In this document: in pieces, positions 34,530 to 46,370 of the stretch
Numbering within the stretch: position 1 is the first letter of the stretch
How the letters are laid out: each line of letters opens with the position of its first letter
DNA from: Heracleum sosnowskyi
Lineage: Eukaryota > Streptophyta > Magnoliopsida > Apiales > Apiaceae
Direction of reading: 5' to 3'
DNA length: 64,000 nucleotides
Assembly: GCA_030848705.1 (NCBI GenBank)
Contig: CM061243.1
Span: forward strand, 123,821,659-123,885,658
Translations under genes and position numbers: made by a program
Notes under the pieces: model-generated
Seen by the model: the letters and a program-made list of their open reading frames with translations, nothing else
Database searches by the model: none
What the model was told of the DNA's origin: nothing

Positions 34530-36532
34530 ATGGGTTCCTACAAATTATTGAAAGATTTGAAACTTGGAGAAGGAACACAATCTATTAAGGTTCGAGTGTC
34601 CAGGGAATGGGGAGGGAGGAAACCAGGTTCTGCGCATGTGACAGTCAAGAACTATCTTTTACTCGACGAGGAGGTTTGTTGATTACGATAAAAATTTGTT
34701 TATCTTTATATATATATACAAACTGAACTAACATACAGTCATACAGGGTACGCAACTACACGCTTTAACAACAGAATATAGTCTCATATCATTCTTTGCA
34801 AAAAAAATGAAAGTCGGCAACGTCTACATGATTTCAAAGTACGATGTAGAGGATGCACCTGAAATATACAGGCCAGTGCCGGGAAAGTATGTCATCAAAT
34901 TATACAGGAAAACGGAAGTTACAGACCCCGGTAATATACCTGCAATACCTATGTATAAATTTGAAATTGCGACTTTTCAGAATGCAAGATCAAGGGAAGG
35001 AGATGTTGTTACTCTAATGGGTAATTATATACATTTTACTTATGCTACTCTATATTCAAAATCTTTCACGCAACCATATAGCTTATCTATTGTTGGCTTC
35101 ATTATTAAATATAATGCTCAAAACAGATATTGTTGGCAAGCTCACAAAGTCTACTCCTATACAAATTACAAATAACGGGAAAAAGGCACTGGAAATTGAA
35201 CTTACAAATGAGAGGTTTGAATCTAATAACAATATGTCATAGTTCATTTTGCTAAGTTTAATCTTACCTTTAAAATATTGTATTACACTGTGATTTTTAT
35301 TTAAAAACTTTGTTCTTGATTTTGTTATAGCAATGATAACATGAAGATTGTATTGTGGGAAAATCAAGCACATGATTTCCTACAATACAAAATAGATTGT
35401 GAAAAGCCTGATGTTTTTTTGCTTGTGACTGGCACCACTGCTAAATTGGTCAAAGGTAATAAGGCAATTTTTTTAATGAAATATTATTCTTGAGTTCAAT
35501 CTCCACAACCACTTTCTTCTCATCATTAACAGGAGAACATGTTCAGTGGTCAAGTAGCTCAACAAACTTTTTTTTCAATATCGACCATCCGACCATTGTA
35601 TCTTTACGTGCTAGCATGAAGGGTGAATTAATTCCAAAAATTGTCTCAAGTATTAAAACCCATGCTCAATCAACAATAGAAGAGATCGAGAGGGTTGCAA
35701 TACAACAACTATTTGATGCTCAATTGCCAGAAGGCAAAAATGTAAGTTACTCATAATATTTCATTTCAGCTTTTGGTGCACACGCTAATTAAAAATAATC
35801 CATTGTATTGTATTGAACTAATCTCATATTAACCCCACCTATAGGATATTGCATTTATAATCGAAGCAACTATATTGGAATTGATTCCAATCTATGGCGG
35901 ATGGTACTACATGGGATGCAAAAAGTGCGGAAAAATAGTAAATGAAATGCAAGAGTGCACCAATTGCCCAAATAATAAAGCACCACCAGTTCCTCTATAT
36001 AGGGTGACAGCAGAAGTTGAGGATTCGACTTCAAGTACAACTGTTGTTCTTTTTGATAAACATGTTATGAAACTGATCAATGTCTCAGCGCAACATATTC
36101 TCACTAACGATAAGGTATGCAAATTGGTTTATGGTATTTTATTCCTTAAATGGTACAAACCTGTTGTCAACTTATGCTAACTGTGCAAAAAAAAAACAGA
36201 ACGCGACCCAGGAGATGATACCTGCAGTTCTTAACAACATGTTGGGGAAAAAATGCATTTTGCAGTTAAAACTGACAAGTTTCAATACAGTTCGAGGGAA
36301 AGAAAGATATACAGTCACTCAAGCTGAGGAAGTGAAGCCTACAGAAGTGAACAATGTGCAGGTTGTCCCAACCGAACAATTGGAACATGGGGACACACAG
36401 ACTGTAGCAAACCACCAGACAGAGAATAAAAGAAAATCACTGGAAGTTGAAAGTGACCATCTGAAGCCACCAGCATCATCTGCTGTAAAGGAATCAAATG
36501 GTAAACAAACCCGCACCAAACGCCAAAAGTAG
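34530..36532 (+). CDS. RPA1-like single-stranded DNA-binding protein of the Helitron
   Basis: Replication protein A large-subunit family: OB-fold domains that bind ssDNA. Plant Helitrons often carry such a gene, presumably to protect the displaced strand during rolling-circle replication. Exons 34530-34673, 34747-35020, 35127-35214, 35331-35455, 35533-35741, 35845-36114 and 36200-36532 join without phase error into 480 residues. The first OB fold (about residues 1-140) includes IKVRVSREWGGRKPGS and MKVGNVYMISKYDVEDAP. The second (about 140-285) includes IVGKLTKSTPIQI and KIVLWENQAHDF. The C-terminal domain has a zinc ribbon (GCKKCGK and ECTNCPN) in the typical RPA1 position. The tail is Lys/Gln/Glu-rich with a basic end (KQTRTKRQK), a possible nuclear signal. 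The gene looks intact and is co-oriented with RepHel. Confidence 0.9.
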
Positions 36533-37296
36533 CTATACCTATATGTTCCTAATCCCATAATTATCATGAGAATCAGAACTCTTAGTTCTTAGTAGGTTTT
36601 AGTAGATTTTCATTTATAGGAAGAAAATTATTGGAATTTTATATTGGTGCCATGCCTGACATTTGAAATCACAATAATGGTTTATTTATATTTTGAAATA
36701 CTTTTTTTAAAAATTTATTCTGATTGTTTGAAGTTTATACTACTACGAAACACTATTAAATATGATACCACTTTACTACTTCTACACATGTGTATGCATT
36801 TCCTTTTATGTAAAATAATTATAATTGTATTTTTCTGTACTGGATTATAGAATGACAAGTATATTAGTCACAGGATTATAGAATGATAAGTATATTAGTC
36901 AGATTGTTACAAAAAGCAGGGACCACTGCCGAGTTATATAACTATTTAGGACATGTCAGTCTATTTTTAACAGCACTCGGTTTGAAAAAGGAACATAGCT
37001 ACAGATGAATGATATGTGCCAGTTAGATGGCTTCTGCAGCCATACACCACATCTAAGATTTTACCTTAGTGTTATCTTTAAATACACGCGTATTAACTAC
37101 TGTGAGTTGTTGCCAGTATTGATTTAATTTTGATTACATATACTTGCCATCATCTAATTAGTTTCTGTTGTTTTAAATATAATTCACTCTATCAAAATAC
37201 AACACAAAAGGAATGATACATATTTTGGGAATTCTAACCTATAGGTGAAAAGAAAGTTCAAGCATACCTTTTAATTATTAAAACTATGTAACAATG
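36533..37296. other. No gene seen
   Basis: 3' flank of the RPA-like gene and AT-rich spacer. It contains a short duplication (GGATTATAGAATGA.AAGTAT at about 36842 and 36871). Confidence 0.45.
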
Positions 37297-37674
37297 TCAT
37301 CGAGCTCTACTTTTACACTGTCCAGCAATTGAAAGGGCAGACAGACAATCGTGACAACATCTGATCATCTCATCTGGGCCAAACTGACCATCTACTATCA
37401 GGTCAGCAACAGTTCTGCCAACTGGGCTGGTCATAAGAATTGGGGTTCCACACCAAGGGTGGCTGCAATTTCCACTTGAGGTTGGCCTCTGACATTGACC
37501 ACGGTGAATCATCCTGTCAGATGCACTGAAATGTGGCAAATATTTGCTGGATAAGCCTTTCTGTTTCATAATAATTAATGTCTTAGTTTGCCTCTGAACT
37601 TGATACCATAACTTCATATCTTCCAATGTTGATTCCATTTGGGATGATGAGGTGAACATGTGAGAATTATACAA
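37297..37674 (-). pseudogene. Cys-rich plant gene fragment of unknown function
   Basis: I do not recognise the family. The minus-strand ORF reads MESTLEDMKLWYQVQRQTKT, KYLPHFSASDRMIHRGQCQR, then GNCSHPWCGTPILMTSPVGR and FGPDEMIRCCHDCLSALS. The regular Cys/His pattern (GQC, NCSHPWC, RCCHDC) and the compact composition look like a genuine coding sequence, unlike the AT-rich ORFs around it. It ends at AGQCKSRAR without a recognisable domain end, and no further exon is clear. It is probably a host gene or gene piece captured by the Helitron; it is antisense to the Helitron genes. Confidence 0.5.
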
Positions 37675-38743
37675 TGCATGGTATTGACTTTCTATATTGT
37701 ATTTAACTATGATTAAGTGAAATTAAGAAATATAAAAAAATATTTGTAAAGTCCCTTCTTATCTCATAATTTAGATATGTATTTGTGGATTGTGAACTAA
37801 GTAAGATATTAGGCTAAACTAGACACATAGTTACTCCACCATTCACTTGGTATAGCTATTGAGTTGGTATTTGGTTGCCTAACCATGAAATGACATCTCC
37901 CTACATGGAATAATGCTCACTATGTGAAACAAATAGAATCTGAGTACAAATAAAAAAGATGAAAATTTCAGACCATTAGAATCTGAGTACAAATAAAAGA
38001 GAAGAAAATTGCACACCATTGCTACCAAAGCAGGTGCAATAGCCTTCTACCCTCTAATTCTTTTAACTGATCATATACTAAAATAAATAGTTTTTCTAAA
38101 TTGCCAAATGACATTTAGGATTCATGTCTTGGCAAACTGATTAATCTGATACCAAGGACGTGTCCAACTCCATTCCTTTAATAAACCAAAACACTAGAGA
38201 AAAAAAAAACCAAGTAAGCTAAAACGAAATGTACCAAAACATGCAAATTCTGCAGCGATAAAGAGTAAGAAAACTGCAGAAAAACTCTGAGTTTGCAGAG
38301 TAAAAAAAAGGTAAAAGAATGCGTAAAACAATTAAAAACAACAAAATCACATCCAGCATAAAACAAAACAAAAAACTCTATTATTGGTTCTGATCAATCC
38401 CATTTTCAATGAAACTAATTTTTTTTCTTCTTTTTCTGATATTAAGGTGGTTTATGCAGATTGCAGAGAAATATCATGTCCCTTACATCTTATAAAACTT
38501 AATAATAGAAGAAAGGATATTTTGATATAGAGAAAAGTTAACATATTATAATATCTAATCAAATTATTCATATTATTTTTCTTTCTGCTTAAATTTATTA
38601 ATTTCTCAAATATCATTATATCTTAAATTCTGTTATGAGTAACCTCACCTCATCTAGAGTCTTAAAGATTGTATCCAGAAAGGATTCCCCTCATTTTCCT
38701 TAGCCCAGTTCTATAAACGCAATTAAGAAAAAAGCCTAGACAA
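37675..38743. other. No gene seen
   Basis: AT-rich spacer. A 25-bp block (ATAGAATCTGAGTACAAATA and its repeat about 50 bp on) is duplicated near 37930-37995. ATTCCCCTCATTTTCCTTAG at about 38685 recurs at 39725. Confidence 0.45.
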
Positions 38744-39324
38744 AATTTCGACTATCATATATATTATATGCAGTCAAGAGTGTTGATCTGATTATTTTTC
38801 TTATTGAATCTTATCACATGCTATCAAGTTTGCAAAAACTAAGTACCAAAACAGACTAACAGATTACAGTCTACTAATTCATAGTGAGAAATGGTGCCGA
38901 TAAGAATCAGATTCTAAGACAGTGAACCCCTAACCATTATAAATCTGAAAACCATTTTGCCTGACTAACTACAAAAAGCACAAAACTAAAAATCTCCTAA
39001 AATATGCAATTCAGCATACTGAACATTTAAGCTTTTGCATAAACAACAGGAAAACCTGCAACAAGAACAAAGAACTGCAGAAAAAAATCCCCTGCGAAAC
39101 CAAAAATTGGCAGCAACGATGCCAATTATACAGAGAATAAAAAAAATACAAAAATAACAAAGGATAACAACAATATACACAACTGTAAAACAAACAATAT
39201 GTTGCACCCGGACAATTTCCTTTCACAGATACATCAACAAAATTCCATTAATAGTAAAACTCCATTAAATTGCAAAATACACCAATATAATCCAATAACA
39301 TTGCCCGTAAATTAAACAACAGAA
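38744..39324. repeat. 581-bp direct repeat, copy 1 (partner 40616-41196)
   Basis: 38744-39324 and 40616-41196 are about 97% alike by eye (AATTTCGACTATCATATA at the start, TTAAACAACAGAA at the end), with a period of 1,872 bp. Small Cys-rich ORFs on the minus strand in both copies arise from AACAAC/ACAAAAA stretches and are probably not genes. Confidence 0.9.
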
Positions 39325-39610
39325 CAGCCGCATCTGTATCAGCATCCGCGTCCTTTTTCCTGTTCTCTCCAGACAACCCATTGTTGATACCAAAATTGCC
39401 ATTCCTAGGATGCACATAAGCTACAAGTTCCTCACAACCGTGCAGCTTCAGACGAACATTCTTATGAAGGCCGCATCAAGAGCATGCCTTGAAGTAAACA
39501 TGCCAGAGATAATTTGTACCCCATTGTGCAATTGAGCCAGCCTAACAAGCCCAGATTGAGATTCTCCACTTCCAGGCTTCACATGATTACCCATTTCCTT
39601 AACACTCTGC
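39325..39610 (-). pseudogene. Frameshifted fragment of an unrecognised gene
   Basis: The minus strand reads MGNHVKPGSGESQSGLVRLA, then QLHNGVQIISGMFTSRHALD, and after a frame change LKLHGCEELVAYVHPRNGNF with GINNGLSGENRKKD. Both parts have balanced amino-acid usage and follow directly on each other, so this looks like one coding exon broken by an indel near 39465. I cannot name the family. It lies between the two 581-bp repeats and is probably another captured, decayed host fragment. Confidence 0.45.
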
Positions 39611-40615
39611 AAAGACACTTACTTCCTTAGGTAGTTCAATTCATCCCTCACGCTACAACAATTATCTGATACTCCAATTATCTCATACTCCATCCGTGTC
39701 ATTTATATTGTTCATTGACATGAGGATTCCCCTCATTTTCCTTAGCCCAGTTCTAAAAAATTCATGAGACCAGAAACAAAACAGAACGCAAATTTAACAG
39801 GTTAAGTATCAAAGAAAGCTTCGAGCTATCTATAACTATGGCCAACACTCAAAACTCAGACAGTAAGATAAAAAAACTGCTTCAGGAACTGCATCATAGA
39901 GTTTGAGGGTTGCAGTAAGATAAAGAAAAATTGAAATTCAGAAATTAGAAGAGCTGATACCAATACCTATAGTTTGTATCAAGTAATATAGGACCTATGT
40001 TGTTACCCTGACTTCACAATTTTAACTCTATACCTATGGCCAACACTCAAAACTAAGACATGGGTGTGGGCACTACCTTTTAGAACAAATTGAGGTTTCT
40101 AAACAGATAAAATATCTCACCTCTGGATGCCGACTTCGATCATTTACACCAGTTTTGACATACAAATTTGTTAATGCAGAATGAAATTGTTGGTAATACC
40201 TAGAAACTCTCCAATACAGAAGTAGTTTTTACTGTTTTTCCTTTCCTATAATATTGTTAACAAACAATTGTGCAAGTTGACATCTATGGAAGTGTACACC
40301 AAAGACCATGTAACTTAATCGATTCCTACACAGCTTATCCATTTTGAGCTGACGTAACAAACTAGGCCTACTTGAAGAGTTATACTGAAATGCATTATAA
40401 GCCAAATCTGTATATTAATGTTTAGAAGACCTATGTTATCTTCACATCACAACCTAATACAAAATTGCCACACAAAAAAACAGCTAACCATCAGAACAAA
40501 GACAAAGCACTAAATCTAAGATATTTCTATATTAAAATTCAAATTACATAGAAATGGATTGCCTAAAACCTAAGAAACGGAGGTTTTAAGCGATATTAGA
40601 ACCTGAAATGTTTTT
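39611..40615. other. Spacer between the two 581-bp repeats
   Basis: No gene recognised. It contains an internal repeat (CTATGGCCAACACTCAAAACT at about 39836 and 40035). Confidence 0.4.
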
Positions 40616-41196
40616 AATTTCGACTATCATATAGATTATATGCAGTCAAGAGTGTTGATCTGATTATTTTTCTTATTGAATCTTATCACATGCTATCAAG
40701 TTTGCAAAAACTAAGTACCAAAACAGACTAACAGATTACAGTCTACTAATTCATAGTGAGAAATGGTGCCGATAAGAATCAGATTCTAAGACATTGAACC
40801 CCTAACCATTATAAATCTGAAAACCATTTTGCCTGACTAACTACAAAAAACACAAAACTAAAAATCTCCTAAAATATGCAATTCAGCATACTGAACATTT
40901 AAGCTTTTGCATAAACAACAGAAAACCTGCAACAAGAACAGAGAACTGCAGAAAAAAAAACCCCTGAGAAACCAAAAATTGACAGCAACGATGCCAATTA
41001 TACAGAGAATAAAAAAAATACAAAAATAACAAAGGATAACAACAATATACACAACTGCAAAACAAACAATATGTTGCACCCGGACAATTTCCTTTCACAG
41101 ATACATCAACAAAATTCCATTAATAGTAAAACTCCATTAAATTTCAAAATACACCAATATAATCCATTAACACTGCCCGTAAATTAAACAACAGAA
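40616..41196. repeat. 581-bp direct repeat, copy 2
   Basis: Second copy of 38744-39324. It ends about 100 bp from the 3' end of the B3 gene, so it forms that gene's downstream flank. Confidence 0.9.
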
Positions 41197-41298
41197 TGAT
41201 GTGCCAAACAAATCTCAACAACAAAATGTCTAATTGTAAAAATAAATAATCAAAACTAATAAAACAGTCAATGACCTGCACTATAAAACAAAAAAAAT

Positions 41299-43407
41299 TC
41301 ATACTCTAATAACATCAACCGTGAATATTTTTTTAACACAATTAAGCAAACTGAAAATACAGACGTCGCCTGCAACCAAATCATTATCACCAATAAAATT
41401 ATCCCATCCACGTCCAAGCTTGCACATATTACGATTAAGTTTGACTATGACTCTCCACTGTCTTTTATGAGCAATTAACCTTGAAACAGGTCCATTTATC
41501 CAATCTTTAGAAAAAGATCTCTCAAAATTCCCGATATACTGTTGTAAGAAATATATATATATATTAAAAACATACAATTGAAATATGATACATCAAAAAA
41601 ACTTAATGTGCTAAACAAATAATAGAACATTAACTAATTCTGCTTACCACATTGTTTAACTTATGGTCAATGGGTGAACTCCCTAATACAATAACAAATC
41701 GACCAAAAATATGCTTTCTCTTCCACAATGATAATAAGTTAGGACCTTTGTAGGCCTTATCCACCATCCTCACATAGTCTTTAACAATACCTGACAATAA
41801 CATCAAAGAATCAAAAAATAACTATGAAAGAAAATACTTGGAAGGATAATTTAAATAACTCAAGGATATTATTACCTTTGATATTCCTAAAGCGAATGAC
41901 ATCGATCGAATCCCCTTTAACAAATCCAAATTCATATTCAGACTTCAAGAAAATATCATCCGTCTTTGATGCCTTGCACAATTTGGAGTATGATATCTCC
42001 AAAGAACTTTGCTCAAATATCCTTACAAAAAATCTTGAATGTCCAAGATACTCAAAAACGACAATAAAATTTTCTTTGAGATTGTACAATGATGCAAACT
42101 CCTTTATGAATATAAAACTCGGGGGATTTCTTCGGTAGAAAATGGACCATGTTTCATTATTTGGCATCACAAATTCAACAACTGTTGACAATGAATTAAA
42201 AAAACGGTCCCCAAGCGACATTGGCAAGACCTACCAATATTGGAATTTAATATTCACGCTTTAAAATTTCACTGCAAAATAACAACATAACAAACATGAC
42301 AAATCAACACTGTTTAAAAAGCTTACAATTTTTCCATGATCCAATGATTGGAAGAATAAAATTTGAAAAAATTTAACACCGCATAAATCTGCAAAGATAA
42401 AAACATGATAAGATATAAAATAAAACAAACAAAAACCAAGCTTAATTTAAAAAGTTAAAACAAACATACAAGAAAGATAAACTCAACATCACCTGGATTA
42501 ACAACTATAAAATCATTGTCTTCTTGCCTCTCAAAACAAATATTGAATTCCAAACGTTTACCAGTACATTCAAAAATGCAAGTGTCACCCAGGCGAATGC
42601 CTACCTCATTTAAAAATTCACTCCACCCTATACCAAACACACAGTCATAATTATAACATACAATTTCAATTTCCCAACACCTATTCAACAACCACAAAGT
42701 AATCCTTTCGCCGTTGCTCCAATTTCTGAATATACTATGCAACTCTTCAGGTACAGGCTACAAAATTGAACCAAGAGATGCATTAATGTGATAATCATAT
42801 TCTAACAACTAAAACAAATATGATTAAGTACATCAGAGTGTACTTACCACTTTAGCGTACTCCCAATTCAAATGAACTGATCGTATCACAAGTCTAAAAA
42901 ATCTAAAGTCACTCCAAGAAACATTGCAAAAAAACAAAGCACCATCGTTTTCTTCAGATATGGAATAATTAAGGGGGACTTTAAAATCACCCATGTCTTT
43001 CTCTTTAATATTCGCACCAGCATTTAATATCTTAGGATAAAAAATTTCACAACACTTTGGCGAATAGATGTTTACACCAAACTCATCTTTACCAAAATAG
43101 GTAATAACCAAAAACCAGTATACACCCACACCGTAAAATTCCATAAAATTTTCAAGCCCAGCAATACGACGACTCATATGATCATATTCACACAACCATC
43201 TATCACCATTATCTATCATCAAAACAATATCCTTAGGAATAACTGGGCCGTAGCGTTTGTTAAATTTCTTCGGAATCCTCTGAGAAGAAAAAAAAATATA
43301 TGACAAATAAAAAATTATTTAAACAATAATAAAAATGACAAGAAAACACTCACAATTCTTCCAAACTCAAAGAAACATGAAAAATTAGCAACCACAAACC
43401 CGACCAT
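41299..43407 (-). CDS. B3-domain (REM-type) DNA-binding protein, 7 exons
   Basis: REM-type B3 proteins are plant nuclear DNA-binding proteins, many acting in reproductive meristems. Exons on the minus strand: 43407-43354, 43279-42848, 42757-42493, 42388-42327, 42230-41876, 41790-41648 and 41538-41299. All splice sites are GT..AG and all phases agree, giving 516 residues. B3-like units: one in exons 1-2 (RIPKKFNKRYGPVIPKDIVL, NGDRWLCEYD), one in exon 3 (WEIEIVCYNYDCVFGIGWSE, VGIRLGDTCIFE), one in exons 4-5 (VLPMSLGDRFF, FIFIKEFASLYNL) and a last in exons 6-7 (WRVIVKLNRN, GWDNFIGDNDLVAGDVCIFS). The repeated 'W..F...N.L..GD.C.F' pattern is the B3 hallmark. The gene is antisense to the Helitron genes yet complete with introns, as expected for genomic DNA captured by a Helitron. 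Whether it is expressed cannot be told. Confidence 0.85.
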
Positions 43408-44217
43408 CGTCAACTTTTGTACTGCAAAACAAAAACAACAAACTTTGTAATTTTTTCAACCCATTAAGAACAAAAAAACAATTTAAATACTAAAATGGTT
43501 TTCCAACTTCCAACTAATTTACAAATAACCTGATCCTAATCACTTTATCTACCTCACCTATACAGTCTACACAACACAAATTTTAAATTATTAACTCACA
43601 TATTGCATATCAAGATCATAATCAAAGACGCACAACAAGTTATATTATACATACAAACAAGATAATGAAGAACTGGAAGAGTTCTGCCCGAGGAAAAAAT
43701 TGTCACATAAAACCTTACAATTTATAATATAGATATACATACCACAATGAGTACCAAAAATTTCTCAATGAAACGAATATCAAATAGGTCAAATAAATAA
43801 ACAATACATGTCAATACATACATGTGTCAGATGGTTTACTCACGTATGTAGTTCTATTCTACTTAAAAAAGAAACAATGTTTTTAAAAAAAAACAATAGA
43901 AGTGTTTTAAACATGTAAAACCTAATTATCTAAGCATAACTTAGATCAAATAAAACTCAACTTATAGAGTTAGAAAAACAAAGGAAACTTATATAATTAA
44001 AAATTGTAATTAACATTAAATAACAAGTTTCACAAAAAAAAAACTGCATACGTCAAATATAGAAATAGCAAACCAACACCAACATGACTTATACTTTGCT
44101 CCTTCAATTTGAATTATACTATACTTACAAGTCATATTAGTAAATATAACCACCCACCTTATCTCCACAGCAGCCTCTTCTTAACCAAACCACGACCTAA
44201 AAAACAAGGGAAAAAGA
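43408..44217. other. Divergent promoter region between the B3 and F-box genes
   Basis: About 0.8 kb, AT-rich, without ORFs, between two genes transcribed away from each other. It presumably holds both promoters. I see no specific element. Confidence 0.4.
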
Positions 44218-44299
44218 TGAAGCGCCCAGCAAAAGTTCAGAACATGCATTTACAGCATTTACAGAAACAAAAAAAAATGAAAATTTATTTCAAAGTTCT

Positions 44300-45259
44300 A
44301 TGGAAAAAGAAATTGTTGATGGTCACGCCCGCCTGCACTATCAAAAAACTCCCCAAACACCGAGGGCTAAAAAGAGGCAGAAAATAGAAAGCCGCAACAA
44401 AACTCTTTTCAAGTGGAACCATCTCCCACCAGATTTAATGAGGTTAGTGACAGACAAACTCAACTATGAAGAACGTATATGTTTACGTGCTACTTGCAAG
44501 AATTGGAACGCTATTAAGCAATCAGTGAACGATATTATACACGACATGCCATTAAGTTCAATTGCACTTATACTCATGAAAACAGCAAACGCTAGGTTCA
44601 AAGAATTTTTCGATTTCCTGATTTTCTGGATAAAGGGTCAAACACAAAAAACAGTCAAAGCTTTATTGGATCATATTCCTATTCAAGAACTATATCATTG
44701 GGGACACGATATGCGCAGACCTAATGAAAGTATGTTCACATACTTCATGGCTATGGCGCAGCGACTTGGCAACATGGATGCTGAATTTTACTGGGTTTGT
44801 AAAAGTGTAGTTCTGAGAAATCATGTTTACTATGATATCTTAGAATATTCTTACAAAATTATCAAAGATTTGTCTGAAAAAGGTCACATGCTCTCCCTGT
44901 TGTTCAAGAATATGATTGATATATATTTCTTTCCCCAAAAAAGGGAAAATGCTGTCAATGCTATCATATTCATGATTACTTTACCAGAGACAAAACAAAA
45001 AATTCCTGGAATGATAATGGCTTTGAAAAAAATTGGTGGACAAATTTATCCTGATACAATCTTTGACGCATTAAGCGGTACTCCTATCTGCACTGCTCAT
45101 CTTCCAAGTGAAGACACCCATTATCAACCTGATGGATATCCAGCACACCCAGATCAAATGGATGATTTTACGTGTCTTCAGTGCAAAGTTGCTCTGCTTA
45201 TGGGGTGTCTTTCAGCTTACCTTGCTGAATCTATTGACTTTTATCTCGATCTATACTAA
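44300..45259 (+). CDS. F-box protein, intronless
   Basis: F-box proteins are substrate receptors of SCF ubiquitin ligases. The 319-residue ORF has an F-box at about residues 38-75 (WNHLPPDLMRLVTDKLNYEE, then RICLRATCKNWNAI), with a basic segment before it (RAKKRQKIESRNK). The rest is helical, with Sel1/TPR-like spacing but no repeat I can name, and a C-terminal QPDGYPAHPDQMDDFTCLQC block with paired cysteines and a hydrophobic end. The start is the ATG at 44300. An earlier ATG at 44218 (MKRPAKVQNMHLQHL) lies in another frame and may mark a lost or frameshifted N-terminus, perhaps at the A-run near 44270. It lies in the Helitron beyond the B3 gene. Confidence 0.75.
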   Translation: MEKEIVDGHARLHYQKTPQTPRAKKRQKIESRNKTLFKWNHLPPDLMRLVTDKLNYEERICLRATCKNWNAIKQSVNDIIHDMPLSSIALILMKTANARFKEFFDFLIFWIKGQTQKTVKALLDHIPIQELYHWGHDMRRPNESMFTYFMAMAQRLGNMDAEFYWVCKSVVLRNHVYYDILEYSYKIIKDLSEKGHMLSLLFKNMIDIYFFPQKRENAVNAIIFMITLPETKQKIPGMIMALKKIGGQIYPDTIFDALSGTPICTAHLPSEDTHYQPDGYPAHPDQMDDFTCLQCKVALLMGCLSAYLAESIDFYLDLY

Positions 45260-46370
45260 ATGCTTAATAGGTGATTACTATTTCATAAATGTTAATCAAT
45301 TAGCATACGTTAATTTATTAAGGATTTCAATATTAGGAAACATATCAGTACTTATATACAACTTAGATTGGTAAACATTTATATTATTCAATACACCTAC
45401 TTCATTTTCACATGTTTCATCTATTTTTATTTTGTTCATATTCAAAATGCATCTTTTTTTTATTAAGTAGTGAGTGTTTTGCACCCTCATTTAATTCTAC
45501 ATCTTAGTAAATACATCACTTATTAGGCAAATTTCTTACAATTTTTACCATGTGTGCACTACTCTTTGTTTGTCAACTACATCGGATATTGAGACAAAAT
45601 TTGAATATTTCTAGCTGTCAACAAAGATACTTTTGTGTCCAACTTTATCATAATTGTATGATCAATTTTCAAAAACATAGGGCTAACATATTTCAGAGAA
45701 CCAATTAATATGTTAATGTTTATAAAGTTTTGCCAAATCCCATTTTCACTGTATTGCTACAGAAATAAGAAATCACACAAGTAGATCGTTTTACATATAT
45801 CCACATAAAGATAATGAGTATATTAATTATGATTATAATAGTATAGCATAGGTAGAAAAATAGTATATATATAGTATTGTATAATAGCATGCTTATTTAG
45901 TTTAGTCAACAGTTAACACCTACTGCATTCAAAATATCTGGAAACATCATTTATATACCTCTGATGGCTCATATCAACTTCGACCACCCTTGAACATAAC
46001 TCTTAATTTCCTAAAAGATTTATGATGTTGAACATTTTTAAAATCACAACCTTTAAATTACCTTTAAGGAACGACTTCAAATATAACCAACCTAAATTAT
46101 AACTATATTATCTATTTTTTAAGTTACTTTCAATAGTTCAAGATATTTATATTATCTATTTTTTAAGTTACTTTCAATAGTTTAAGATATTATTTGTCTT
46201 GACAACATGTTAAGAATTTTTATCATCAAAATACAAACAAATGCATAGAATAACATCATACATATATTATTATTTTTTAAAATTTTTAAATTTTTTTTTC
46301 CTAATGATAAAACTATATAAATAAAAATATAAATAATAAGATAAAAAAAATTAAATTCATCCGTGCATCG
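45260..46370. other. Helitron 3' region, truncated terminal hairpin
   Basis: No gene. The last 300 bp resemble the end of the 4365-4943 Helitron (AGTTCAAGATATT, then CATCATACATATATTATT, then AAATTCATCCGTGCATCG). They break off inside the hairpin at 46370 without the CGGG and CTAG that should follow. Confidence 0.65.

Noticed and set aside
38986..41098. Pairs of small Cys-rich minus-strand ORFs (VVYIVVILCYFCIFFILCI type)
   Set aside because: They occur in both 581-bp repeat copies, are made of AACAAC/ACAAAAA runs, overlap each other in two frames and have no known domain.
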